A stretch of DNA of 64,000 bases, from the NCBI GenBank assembly GCA_036804505.1, contig DAIRSI010000021.1, positions 10,808 through 74,807 on the forward strand, read 5' to 3'. Source of the stretch: Phocaeicola_A sp036804505 (GTDB taxonomy: Bacteria > Bacteroidota > Bacteroidia > Bacteroidales > Bacteroidaceae). Positions within the stretch are counted from its first letter, which is position 1, and each line of letters begins with the position of its first letter. This document shows positions 17,087 to 25,627 of the stretch, one piece after another. The notes below the pieces were generated by a model. It was not told the origin of the DNA. It saw nothing but the letters and a program-made list of their open reading frames with translations, and ran no database searches. Position numbers and translations under genes: made by a program.

Positions 17087-19156
17087 ATGAATAGAAAAAT
17101 TTGGTTTGTTTTGGGAGTCTTTCTTTGTGGAGTGACAGTTGCGTTGCCTCTCCATGCAAAAGACTATTCCGTAAAATCTCCCGACGGGAAAATTTCACTG
17201 ACAGTAACTGCCGGCAAGCAATTGTCCTGGCAGGCATCTATGGACGGACAGCAAGTGATTCGTCCTTCGTTCATCTCGATGACTTTCGAGGGTGGCAATG
17301 TGATTGGGGCAAAGCCTCATGTTTCTTCTTCTGCGATAAAGACTGTGAGCGAAAGTATCAAGACTCCATTCTACCGGAAACGGCAGGTTGCCGATCATTA
17401 TACTCAGCTTGTCTTGAAATGCAAGGGCTACGATGTGGAATTCCGTGCCTATGATGATGCCGTGGCCTATCGTTTCGTCACAGCCTTTCAAGGGAAAGTC
17501 AAGGTGCAGAATGAACAGGTGGAGTTTAATTTCGATAAAGACTACAAGGCTTTCATACCTTATATCAATGATCTTCGTGCAGGCGAGCGCTATTCTTTTG
17601 CCTTCGAATCCTATTACACTGAGCAGAAACTATCCGAGATGTATGCCGATTCCATCAGTATTGCCCCTTTGTGCGTGGATTTGGGAAACGGGAGGAAAGC
17701 TACCGTGTTGGAGTGTGGTTGCGAGGACTATCCGGGCATGTTTCTGAAAATGAATCCGAATGGTGAAAACGGGATTATGGCAGAATTTGCGCCCTATCCT
17801 TTGGAAGGTTATTTAAAGAGTGGATTCTTCACTTCGAATTACATTGCTACCAAACGTGCCGATTTCATTGCGCAGACGCAGGGGACGCGTTCTTTTCCCT
17901 GGAGAGCTGTGGTCTTGACGGAAAAAGACAAGGATTTGGCCATGTGTGATATTGCTCAAAAGTTGGCGGCTCCCTGCAGATTGAAGGATCTTTCCTGGAT
18001 AAAACCCGGAAAGGTGGCATGGGATTGGTGGAACAACTGGAACGTGACGGGTGTAGATTTCAAGACGGGCATCAACACGCAGACTTATAAATACTACATT
18101 GATTTTGCAGCCGAGAACCATTTGGAATATATCATTGTCGATTCGGGATGGAGCAGTCAGAAAAGCCTGATGGAAGTAATTCCGGAGATGGACTTGCCGG
18201 AGCTGGTGCGTTATGGCAATGAAAAGCACGTAGGTGTAATCCTTTGGGCTGGATGGGACAAGGCCTCCGTAGAAAAAGACAAAGTGTTCCCATATTATGC
18301 CAAAATGGGAATTAAGGGCTTCAAGGTGGATTTCATTGATTGCGATGACCAGAAGATGCTGAATTCTGTAGTGGATATCGTGAAGTGTGCCGCTGATAAT
18401 CATTTGGTGCTCGACTTTCACGGATGGAAGGCAAACGGGCTTCAGCGCACTTATCCCAATATTCTCAACTTTGAGGGTGTGAAAGGACTCGAAAATTTCA
18501 AATGGAATCTCGGGGAAAACCAGTTGAAGTTCCTGAAAGAACGCCTCAAGGGAGTTGAGGGTGCTGAGGCTGTCATCAAAAAAGCTACGGCTCCCGATGT
18601 TCCCCACTATGATGTAATTATACCTTATCTCCGGATGCTGGTGGGGCAAATGGACTATACACCGGGTGCTATGAAGAATGCCACTCGCGACAATTACTAT
18701 CCTTTGAACGGTTGCCCAATGAGTCAGGGGACACGTGTGCACCAGATGGCCATGTATACTGTATATGACGCTCCACTGCAGATGCTCTCGGATACTCCGA
18801 ATAATTACCGCAAGGAGCAGGAATGCACGGATTTCATCTCTTCCGTACCTACCGTATCCGATGAGACACGAGTGCTCGACGGACAGGTGGGTGCCTATAT
18901 TGTAACTGCACGCCGCTTGGGAAGTACCTGGTTCGTGGGAGCCATGAATGACTGGGCTCCTCGGAAACTGACGGTCGATTTCTCTTTCTTGGGTAAGGGC
19001 AGTTATACGGCTGATATCTTTGCCGACGGCATCAATTCCGATAAGGAACCGACAGATTACAAACATACGACCCTGACTGTGACCGCCGATTCCAAAGTGG
19101 ATGCGGAACTCTTTCCTGCAGGAGGATGGACAGCCCGAATTACTCCGAACAAGTAA
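17087..19156 (+). CDS. Glycoside hydrolase family 97, retaining type (probable alpha-galactosidase)
   Basis: GH97 contains inverting alpha-glucosidases (SusB) and retaining alpha-galactosidases. After a signal peptide (residues 1-24) there is the N-terminal beta-super-sandwich (about 26-290), the TIM barrel (about 300-580) and a C-terminal beta domain. The barrel carries WDWWNNWN, YIIVDSGWS and GFKVDFID, in which the Asp is D415. From memory, the nucleophile of the characterised B. thetaiotaomicron retaining alpha-galactosidase is also Asp415. SusB-type enzymes use Glu bases instead, so alpha-galactosidase is the better call. Length 689 is normal. The S9 peptidase follows 24 bp later. Confidence 0.87.
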   Translation: MNRKIWFVLGVFLCGVTVALPLHAKDYSVKSPDGKISLTVTAGKQLSWQASMDGQQVIRPSFISMTFEGGNVIGAKPHVSSSAIKTVSESIKTPFYRKRQVADHYTQLVLKCKGYDVEFRAYDDAVAYRFVTAFQGKVKVQNEQVEFNFDKDYKAFIPYINDLRAGERYSFAFESYYTEQKLSEMYADSISIAPLCVDLGNGRKATVLECGCEDYPGMFLKMNPNGENGIMAEFAPYPLEGYLKSGFFTSNYIATKRADFIAQTQGTRSFPWRAVVLTEKDKDLAMCDIAQKLAAPCRLKDLSWIKPGKVAWDWWNNWNVTGVDFKTGINTQTYKYYIDFAAENHLEYIIVDSGWSSQKSLMEVIPEMDLPELVRYGNEKHVGVILWAGWDKASVEKDKVFPYYAKMGIKGFKVDFIDCDDQKMLNSVVDIVKCAADNHLVLDFHGWKANGLQRTYPNILNFEGVKGLENFKWNLGENQLKFLKERLKGVEGAEAVIKKATAPDVPHYDVIIPYLRMLVGQMDYTPGAMKNATRDNYYPLNGCPMSQGTRVHQMAMYTVYDAPLQMLSDTPNNYRKEQECTDFISSVPTVSDETRVLDGQVGAYIVTARRLGSTWFVGAMNDWAPRKLTVDFSFLGKGSYTADIFADGINSDKEPTDYKHTTLTVTADSKVDAELFPAGGWTARITPNK

Positions 19157-19180
19157 AATAATAATTAAATAGTATTTAAA

Positions 19181-21706
19181 ATGAGATTTAAGACTTCGAT
19201 TGTATTCCTGCTGGCAGGAAGTGCTTGTCTGGCACAGACTAATAAGACGGAGATTAAGGATTTTAATCTTTCCGGACCTTACGAAATCACTCTGCCGTTC
19301 ATGGTGGATTCCACGAATACCACCAAAGGCAAGTTCGACACCAAGATGTTGCTCGATACTCCTATGCCGTTTGCCTCTTTAGGCAAGCACGAGAAATGGA
19401 ACGGAAGTATATTGCCTTCTTTTTCGAAAGCCTATTCCGAAGGATTCCTGAGTTTCACCCTCGATGCACAAAGTTATCTGAAAGGTTCTCTAAAAGTGAA
19501 AGGGCCCAAAGAGTACAAGGTTTATGTGGACAGGGAAGCATTGAACGGTGAAAGTCTGACGTTGGAACCCAATCGTCATCAGGTAGTTATCCGTTTCGTG
19601 ACGGCGCCGGGTGCGAAAGATTCCGTGAAAGTATCTTTCGAATCTCAATCCAAGGCTTTAGTAAAGGCCGACAACAGCAGCGAACGTCTTTATACTACCA
19701 GCGATTGTTTGGATGGACTCCGTGTGGTGGGTGCTTCCCTGTCGCCCAACGGGAAATACATGATTGTATATTACCGTCAGGTAGAACATGGAGGCAAGTC
19801 TCGTTCTTTCGTGCAAGTGAAGGAAGTGGCAGGAGGCAAGATACTTGCCGAGAAAAACGCTTCGGCAGATTTGCAATGGATGCCTAAGTCGGGTCGTTAT
19901 CTCTATGAAGAAACGGTGGGTAAGAACAGGAGCATTTACAGTGCCGACCCGGTATCGGGAACCGTCCAACTGCTGGCACGTGATTTCCCGGATGGCAACA
20001 TAACGGTGTCTCCGGCAGAAGATTATCTCATTGTGAGTGAGGTCGTGGAAGGCCCTAAGGAGAAAAAGGAAATATATGAGATACTGACTCCCGATGACCG
20101 CCAGCCGGGCTGGAGAGACCGCGTGGCCCTTACTAAGTATGATTTGAAAACAGGCCTTTATCAAAGGCTTACTTACGGACATACTTCTGCATATCTGAAT
20201 GATATTTCGGCCGATGGGAAAAGATTGCTTTTGTCAGTCTCCCGTCCTCGTATCACCAAGCGTCCTTTCGATTTGATATCTCTATATGAACTCAACCTTG
20301 AGAATATGAAGGTCGACACATTGCTTTCCAACCAAGGATTCATCAGCAGTGCTCTTTATTCGCCTGATGAAAAGGATTTGCTCGTTTCCGGCTCTCCCGA
20401 AGCTTTCAACGGAGTAGGCCTGAATTTGGACCCGGGGCAGACGGCCAGTATGGTGGACGGACAACTTTTCATCTATAACCGTTCCAATGGAAAAGTCATT
20501 CCGGCGACAAAGAATTTCAATCCTTCCGTGGAAGGCTCCGTCTGCTGGTCGAAGATGAACGGACAGGTTTATTTTCTGGGTGCCGACAAGGATTGTGTCC
20601 GCATTTATGTAATGAATCCTAAGACTGGAAAGATAGAATCATTGGGTGCACAAGAAGACGTGGTAAGCGGTTTTGATGTTCAATATGCCAATTTCCGCCA
20701 TTATCAAGTGAGCAAGACGGCAGAGTCCTCCGGACCGAGTATGGCTTCTTCCTCGCCTTCCATCGTCTATTGGGGACAAAGTGCTTCCAACTCCTTGCGC
20801 CTGTATCTGTACAATATAAAGAATAGAAAGTCTGTTTGTCTGGAAGATGATTCGAAGGAAATCATGAAAGATATAGTCCTCGGTGAATGTAAGGACTGGA
20901 ATTTTGTATCGGAACATGGAGATACCATCTATGGACGTTATTACCTTCCGCCTCACTTTGACGCTTCCAGAAAATATCCTATGATTGTGAACTATTACGG
21001 AGGTTGTTCTCCTACCGGACGTACGTTGGAATCCAGATATCCGCAGCATGCTTATGCAGCACAGGGCTATGTGGTCTACATTATTCAGCCTAGCGGAGCG
21101 ACAGGTTTTGGTCAAAAGTTCTCTGCACGCCACGTGAATGGCTTCGGACTGCTTACTCCGGATGAAATCATTGAAGGAACAAAGAAATTCTGTGCAGAAC
21201 ATGCGTTCGTGAATCCGAAAAAGATAGGGTGCATCGGGGCTTCCTATGGTGGCTATATGACTCAGTATCTGATGACGGCTACTGATATTTTTGCTGCAGG
21301 AATCTCTCATGCCGGTATCAGCAACCAGACCAGTTACTGGGGCGAAGGTTATTGGGGATATTCCTATAGCGAGATTGCTGCAGCCAACAGTTATCCTTGG
21401 AGTGATCCGGATATATTCCATAAGCACAGTCCTTTGTTTAGGGCCGACAAGGTACATACTCCTTTGCTCTTTCTGCATGGGGCTGTCGATACGAATGTGC
21501 CGATAGGGGAAAGTATCCAGATGTTCACTGCTCTGAAGATGCTGGGCAGGGAAACAGCATTCGTGGTAGTGGAAGGACAAGATCATCATATCTTAGATTA
21601 CAACAAACGCTTTTTGTGGCAGAACACGATTTTTGCATGGTTTGCCAAATGGCTGAAGGATGAACCCGATTGGTGGAATGCTACCTATACACCGAAGGAT
21701 TTTTAA
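19181..21706 (+). CDS. S9-family prolyl oligopeptidase / dipeptidyl-aminopeptidase-like serine peptidase
   Basis: This secreted serine peptidase has an N-terminal signal (MRFKTSIVFLLAGSACLAQ), a beta-propeller-like region (about residues 180-560, with segments such as VVGASLSPNGKYMIVYY) and a C-terminal alpha/beta-hydrolase domain (about 590-841). The catalytic triad is readable: S688 in GASYGGYM, D770 in GAVDTNVPIGES and H802 or H803 in GQDHHILDYN. At 841 residues it is somewhat long because of a 150-residue N-terminal extension. Its place after the GH97 gene suggests it trims glycopeptides or peptides linked to the same glycan source; that is inference. Confidence 0.88.
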   Translation: MRFKTSIVFLLAGSACLAQTNKTEIKDFNLSGPYEITLPFMVDSTNTTKGKFDTKMLLDTPMPFASLGKHEKWNGSILPSFSKAYSEGFLSFTLDAQSYLKGSLKVKGPKEYKVYVDREALNGESLTLEPNRHQVVIRFVTAPGAKDSVKVSFESQSKALVKADNSSERLYTTSDCLDGLRVVGASLSPNGKYMIVYYRQVEHGGKSRSFVQVKEVAGGKILAEKNASADLQWMPKSGRYLYEETVGKNRSIYSADPVSGTVQLLARDFPDGNITVSPAEDYLIVSEVVEGPKEKKEIYEILTPDDRQPGWRDRVALTKYDLKTGLYQRLTYGHTSAYLNDISADGKRLLLSVSRPRITKRPFDLISLYELNLENMKVDTLLSNQGFISSALYSPDEKDLLVSGSPEAFNGVGLNLDPGQTASMVDGQLFIYNRSNGKVIPATKNFNPSVEGSVCWSKMNGQVYFLGADKDCVRIYVMNPKTGKIESLGAQEDVVSGFDVQYANFRHYQVSKTAESSGPSMASSSPSIVYWGQSASNSLRLYLYNIKNRKSVCLEDDSKEIMKDIVLGECKDWNFVSEHGDTIYGRYYLPPHFDASRKYPMIVNYYGGCSPTGRTLESRYPQHAYAAQGYVVYIIQPSGATGFGQKFSARHVNGFGLLTPDEIIEGTKKFCAEHAFVNPKKIGCIGASYGGYMTQYLMTATDIFAAGISHAGISNQTSYWGEGYWGYSYSEIAAANSYPWSDPDIFHKHSPLFRADKVHTPLLFLHGAVDTNVPIGESIQMFTALKMLGRETAFVVVEGQDHHILDYNKRFLWQNTIFAWFAKWLKDEPDWWNATYTPKDF

Positions 21707-21799
21707 TATTAAAAGCCGGAATTTTTGATAATAGCAAAGAATTTATTTGAAAAAAGTTTAAATCTTGAACGCCGCAGATACAACGGTCGATTTTAGTGT

Positions 21800-21807
21800 T
21801 ATATTTG
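21800..21807 (+). promoter_or_regulatory. -7 element of the Cys-rich protein gene
   Basis: TATATTTG followed by TGCC matches the Bacteroides -7 box 49 bp before the ATG. No TTTG lies at 19-21 bp upstream (the nearest candidate, CTTG at 21764, is 32 bp away). Confidence 0.45.
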
Positions 21808-21855
21808 TGCCTTGATTTTATATCGAATGTATAACTAAAAAGGGAGATTTTAATT

Positions 21856-22272
21856 ATGAAAAAAATTTTATTTGGAGTAGCCTTGATGGCTGCAATGGTA
21901 TTGGGAACAATGACTGCAAACGCTCAGACTTCTGTAACAAAGACTAAAACAGAACAAGCTGTAAAGCAGAATGTAAAAGCTGTGAAGAATGCTGCTAAAG
22001 CTGATGCAAAAGCTTGCTGCAAGGATGCTAAGGGTGCTGTTAAGGATGCTAAGTGTGCCGCAAAAGCTGACATGAAAGCTTGCTGCAAAGATGCTAAGGA
22101 AAAGGCTTGCGACAAAGCTTGCAACTGCAAAAATGGCTGTAAGAAAGGTTGTACCAATGCTTGCGCTAAAGTAGGTAAAGCTGATGCTGCTGCCGCTAAG
22201 GCTTGTGCAAAGGCTGGATGCGATGCAAAAAAAGCTTGCGACAAAGCTGCTAAAGCTGTAAAGGTTAAATAA
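21856..22272 (+). CDS. Small secreted Cys/Lys/Ala-rich repeat protein of unknown function
   Basis: I do not recognise a named family. The 138-residue product has a clean Sec signal (MKKILFGVALMAAMVLGTMTANAQ), so it is exported. The mature part of about 114 residues consists almost entirely of Ala, Lys, Cys and Asp. It has 14 Cys, including two copies of KACCKDAK (near residues 52 and 74) and a dense block CDKACNCKNGCKKGCTNAC. The duplicated unit ADxKACCKDAKxxxxDxxC shows internal repetition. The composition suggests metal binding or extensive disulfides in the periplasm, but no known metallothionein pattern fits. It has its own -7 promoter box and a strong terminator, so it is probably monocistronic. 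Confidence 0.8.
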   Translation: MKKILFGVALMAAMVLGTMTANAQTSVTKTKTEQAVKQNVKAVKNAAKADAKACCKDAKGAVKDAKCAAKADMKACCKDAKEKACDKACNCKNGCKKGCTNACAKVGKADAAAAKACAKAGCDAKKACDKAAKAVKVK

Positions 22273-22288
22273 ATTACTTGAGCAGAAT

Positions 22289-22326
22289 AAAAAAAGAGCG
22301 GTGATTCATTCACCGCTCTTTTTTTG
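22289..22326. terminator. Bidirectional intrinsic terminator between the Cys-rich gene and hppA
   Basis: GAGCGGTGA (22296-22304) pairs perfectly with TCACCGCTC (22310-22318) with a 5-nt loop. It is flanked by an A-run on the left and a T-run on the right, so it can end transcription in both directions for these two convergent genes. Confidence 0.92.
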
Positions 22327-22332
22327 TATCTG

Positions 22333-24525
22333 CTAGAAGAGGCTCCACGAAATGGTCAGACCTGCCATAACTATGGAAACCATGCTCATCAGTTTGATGA
22401 GGATGTTGAGGCTCGGACCGGAAGTGTCCTTGAACGGATCGCCTACAGTATCACCTACGACGGTTGCTTTGTGCACTTCACTGCCTTTGCCGCCGAGGTT
22501 ACCTTCTTCTACATATTTTTTGGCATTATCCCAAGCGCCGCCTGAGTTTGCCATAAAGATAGCCAATACGAAGCCGCTGCTCAATCCGCCAATTAACAGA
22601 CCTAATACACCGGTAACGCCCAGCACGCATCCGGTAACAATTGGAGCTATGATAGCAAGCAGCGATGGAAGTACCATGGCGTGTTGGGCTCCTTTTGTGG
22701 AGATTTCTACGCAACGCTCATAGTCGGGATCGGCTTCACCGGTGAGAATTCCCTTGATTTCGCGGAATTGTCGTCTGACTTCTTCCACCATCTTGCCAGC
22801 AGCTTTGCCTACTGCATTCATCGTGAGGCCGCAGAAGAGGAATGCCATCATGGAACCGATGAACATGCCGCCTAAGACTTTCGGATTCATGAGATTCACT
22901 TCGTAGTAGTTCATGAAATCGGTGATGCTTGCTGTCTTGATATCGATGACTTTATCACCCATCTGAAGAACAGTTTCACCCAAGCGTACCAGACCTTGGC
23001 GGATTTCTTCTATATAGGAAGCTAAAAGAGCCAAGCCTGTAAGTGCTGCAGAACCTATCGCAAAGCCTTTTCCTGTGGCAGCGGTAGTATTGCCCAAAGA
23101 GTCCAGGGCATCCGTGCGCTTGCGTACTTCTTCACCAAGTCCGGACATTTCGGCATTTCCGCCCGCATTGTCAGCTATCGGACCGTATGCATCGGTTGCA
23201 AGAGTAATTCCCAAAGTGGAAAGCATGCCAACAGCTGCGATACCTATTCCGTAGAGACCCATACCGACATTGTTGAAGTCGAATCCGGAAGCAAAAAGAT
23301 AGGAACAGATAATACCGATGACTACTACTACAACCGGAATACAAGTGGAAAGCATGCCCAGACCGATACCGCTGATAATAACGGTAGCCGGACCAGTTTT
23401 ACCTGCTTCACTGATTCTTTGTGTAGGGCGGTAGGACTGAGAGGTGTAATATTCGGTGGAACGTCCAATGATGACGCCGACAATCAGACCGGTTACAACG
23501 GAACATCCTATCCATGCCCAGTTTTCCAGTTGCAGGAGCCACAGAATCAGAAATGAACCGATGACAATCAATACGGATGCAAGATTGGTACCTACACCCA
23601 AGGCTTTGAGCAAAGTCTTCATACTGGCATCTTCTTTTGTCCTCACGGAATAGATTCCTATGATGGAAAGTACAATGCCAATGGCTGCAATCAACATCGG
23701 AGCAATGACAGCTTTGTATTGCATTCCCATACCGGCGGCTGCGAATGCGGAGGCTCCCAAGGCTGCAGTGGATAGTATGGAACCACAATAGGATTCATAA
23801 AGGTCGGCACCCATACCGGCAACATCACCCACATTGTCGCCTACGTTATCGGCGATGGTGGCAGGATTACGAGGATCGTCTTCGGGAATTCCGGCTTCTA
23901 CTTTTCCTACGAGGTCAGCACCTACATCGGCGGCTTTCGTATAGATACCGCCACCGACACGGGCAAACAAAGCTTGGGTGCTGGCACCCATACCAAAGGT
24001 AAGCATCGTGGTGGTGATAAAACAGAGTCGTGCTGACTCAGACATGTCGACAGGGGCAAACCAGTTCAGAATCAGGAACCAGAATGATATATCAATAAGG
24101 CCGAGACCGACAACTACAAGTCCCATAACCGCACCGCTTCGGAAGGCTATACGCAAACCTCCGTTGAGTGACTCACGGGCTGCGTTGGCAGCTCTCGCAG
24201 ATGCATAAGTAGCGGTGTTCATTCCAAGATAGCCGGATAATCCGGAGAAGAAACCTCCGGTGAGGAAGGCAAATGGAACCCAGGCGTTCTGAAGGCCAAA
24301 GAAGGCCATGATAGAGAACAGGATACACAAGCAGATGAATACGAGGGCGACAATCTTGTATTGTTGCCTTAGATAGGACATGGCGCCTTTGCGCACGGCA
24401 GCGGCGATTTTCCTCATTTGAGGGGTTCCTTCTTCCGCTTTTTTCATCTGATGATGAAAATGCCAGGCGAATAGAAGCGCTAGGACAGCAGCTGATGGTA
24501 TCAGCCAAAAAAGTGGACTATTCAT
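22333..24525 (-). CDS. hppA: K+-dependent membrane-bound pyrophosphatase (Na+ and/or H+ pump)
   Basis: This integral membrane enzyme couples PPi hydrolysis to ion pumping across the inner membrane. The 730-residue protein has about 16 TM segments and the conserved substrate loops EDDPRNPATIADNVGDNVGD and the C-terminal DTVGDPFKDTSGPSLNIL. The K+-dependence determinant is readable in GNTTAATGKG: A482 and G485 occupy positions that are Lys and Thr in K+-independent enzymes, so this is the K+-dependent subclass. Bacteroides members are known to pump Na+, some with H+ as well; the sequence alone does not settle which. It converges on the Cys-rich gene across a shared terminator. Confidence 0.95.
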   Translation of the reverse strand: MNSPLFWLIPSAAVLALLFAWHFHHQMKKAEEGTPQMRKIAAAVRKGAMSYLRQQYKIVALVFICLCILFSIMAFFGLQNAWVPFAFLTGGFFSGLSGYLGMNTATYASARAANAARESLNGGLRIAFRSGAVMGLVVVGLGLIDISFWFLILNWFAPVDMSESARLCFITTTMLTFGMGASTQALFARVGGGIYTKAADVGADLVGKVEAGIPEDDPRNPATIADNVGDNVGDVAGMGADLYESYCGSILSTAALGASAFAAAGMGMQYKAVIAPMLIAAIGIVLSIIGIYSVRTKEDASMKTLLKALGVGTNLASVLIVIGSFLILWLLQLENWAWIGCSVVTGLIVGVIIGRSTEYYTSQSYRPTQRISEAGKTGPATVIISGIGLGMLSTCIPVVVVVIGIICSYLFASGFDFNNVGMGLYGIGIAAVGMLSTLGITLATDAYGPIADNAGGNAEMSGLGEEVRKRTDALDSLGNTTAATGKGFAIGSAALTGLALLASYIEEIRQGLVRLGETVLQMGDKVIDIKTASITDFMNYYEVNLMNPKVLGGMFIGSMMAFLFCGLTMNAVGKAAGKMVEEVRRQFREIKGILTGEADPDYERCVEISTKGAQHAMVLPSLLAIIAPIVTGCVLGVTGVLGLLIGGLSSGFVLAIFMANSGGAWDNAKKYVEEGNLGGKGSEVHKATVVGDTVGDPFKDTSGPSLNILIKLMSMVSIVMAGLTISWSLF

Positions 24526-24561
24526 AAATCATAAGTATTAGAAATTCAATCCCGAAAGTAA

Positions 24562-24605
24562 ACAAAAAAAGACCGGAAAAACAAATGTTTGCCGGCCTTT
24601 TTTCT
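24562..24605 (-). terminator. Intrinsic terminator after the 2-oxoacid oxidoreductase operon
   Basis: On the minus strand GGCCGG pairs with CCGGTC (one G-U pair), with a possible inner AAAC/GTTT extension. It is preceded by an A-run and followed by a T-run, about 15 bp beyond the beta-subunit stop and ahead of the hppA start. Confidence 0.8.
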
Positions 24606-24619
24606 GTAATATTATGAAT

Positions 24620-25624
24620 TTACTTAACTTCCCATGTTTCGTTTGTCATTAACAGTTCATGGAAGTTGTGATATTTCTTCTTATCTTTCACTTCTTCAAT
24701 CTGTTCATAGACGGCATCATTATAGGTAGGTGATGCTACATCGCGGATTACGCCTAATGCAATCGGAAAGTCCGGACCTTCCATCAATGCCAGTTTCAAA
24801 TGAAGGGTGTTATCTTCACAATGTGCATCGTGAATCAGGATATCTTTTTCTGTGATACCGTTTTCACCGAGTTTTACGACTTTCAGTCCAAAGCCTTCCT
24901 GCATCAACCCGAATTCTTTGTTTTCTCCGAAAAGCATGGGCTTTCCGTGCTCCAGATAGATGGCGTTCTTAGCACGTCCTTCCTTCGTATAGACTGAAGC
25001 GTGAGTCCCGTCATTGAAGATGACGCAGTTCTGCAGGACTTCTACTACGGAAGCTCCCTTGTGGGCTGCTGCAGCTTTCAATACTTCTACAGTAGCAGGA
25101 GCATCGGTCGCTACGCAACGAGCAAAGAAATGTCCGCGTGCGCCGAAGCAGAGTTCTGCAGGATGGAATGGATCTTCAACTGTGCCGTATGGTGATGATT
25201 TGCTTACGAAGCCACGCTCCGATGTCGGAGAATATTGTCCTTTGGTCAAACCGTAAATACGGTTGTTCAGCAGAATCATATTCAAGTCGATGTTGCGGCG
25301 AATGGCATGGATGAAATGATTTCCTCCGATTGCCAAACCGTCACCGTCGCCGCTGATTTGCCAGATGGTAAGATTGGGATTGGCGACCTTGGCTCCTGTG
25401 GCAACTGCTGCGGCACGGCCGTGAACGGTTTGCATGCCGTAGGTATTCATATAATAAGGTAAACGACTTGAGCAGCCGATACCGGAGATGACGGCAATGT
25501 CATGAGGCGCAACGCCTATTTCCGCCATAGCCTTGTGCAATGAAGCCAAAAAGAAATGGTCACCGCATCCAGGACACCAACGTGGTTGTCCTTTTTTATA
25601 ATCTTTTGCTGTATATTCGCTCAT
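24620..25624 (-). CDS. korB: 2-oxoglutarate:ferredoxin oxidoreductase, beta subunit
   Basis: The beta subunit carries thiamine pyrophosphate and a [4Fe-4S] cluster for oxidative decarboxylation of a 2-oxoacid (probably 2-oxoglutarate) with ferredoxin as acceptor. The TPP-binding signature is seen as GDGDGLAIGGNHFIHAIRRN followed by NNRIYGLTKGQYSPTS. Two cluster cysteines are C17 and C20 in WCPGCGDHFF, with a further Cys in GIGCSSRLP. Length 334 fits the two-subunit enzymes. It starts 3 bp after the alpha subunit stop, so the two are translated together. No separate ferredoxin-like delta subunit is encoded here. Pyruvate or a branched oxoacid cannot be excluded. Confidence 0.92.
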   Translation of the reverse strand: MSEYTAKDYKKGQPRWCPGCGDHFFLASLHKAMAEIGVAPHDIAVISGIGCSSRLPYYMNTYGMQTVHGRAAAVATGAKVANPNLTIWQISGDGDGLAIGGNHFIHAIRRNIDLNMILLNNRIYGLTKGQYSPTSERGFVSKSSPYGTVEDPFHPAELCFGARGHFFARCVATDAPATVEVLKAAAAHKGASVVEVLQNCVIFNDGTHASVYTKEGRAKNAIYLEHGKPMLFGENKEFGLMQEGFGLKVVKLGENGITEKDILIHDAHCEDNTLHLKLALMEGPDFPIALGVIRDVASPTYNDAVYEQIEEVKDKKKYHNFHELLMTNETWEVK

Positions 25625-25627
25625 AAT

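Noticed and set aside
17813..19066. 417-residue open frame on the minus strand opposite GH97
   Set aside because: It is a shadow of a well-supported GH97 gene; its translation has no signal peptide, no recognisable motif and a His/Ile/Arg-rich composition typical of antisense frames.
20639..21589. 316-residue minus-strand open frame opposite the S9 peptidase
   Set aside because: It is antisense to the catalytic domain with the readable Ser-Asp-His triad; no family features.
22289..22326. Riboswitch or small RNA before hppA
   Set aside because: The structure is a simple perfect hairpin with A- and T-runs between convergent genes, which is a bidirectional terminator.
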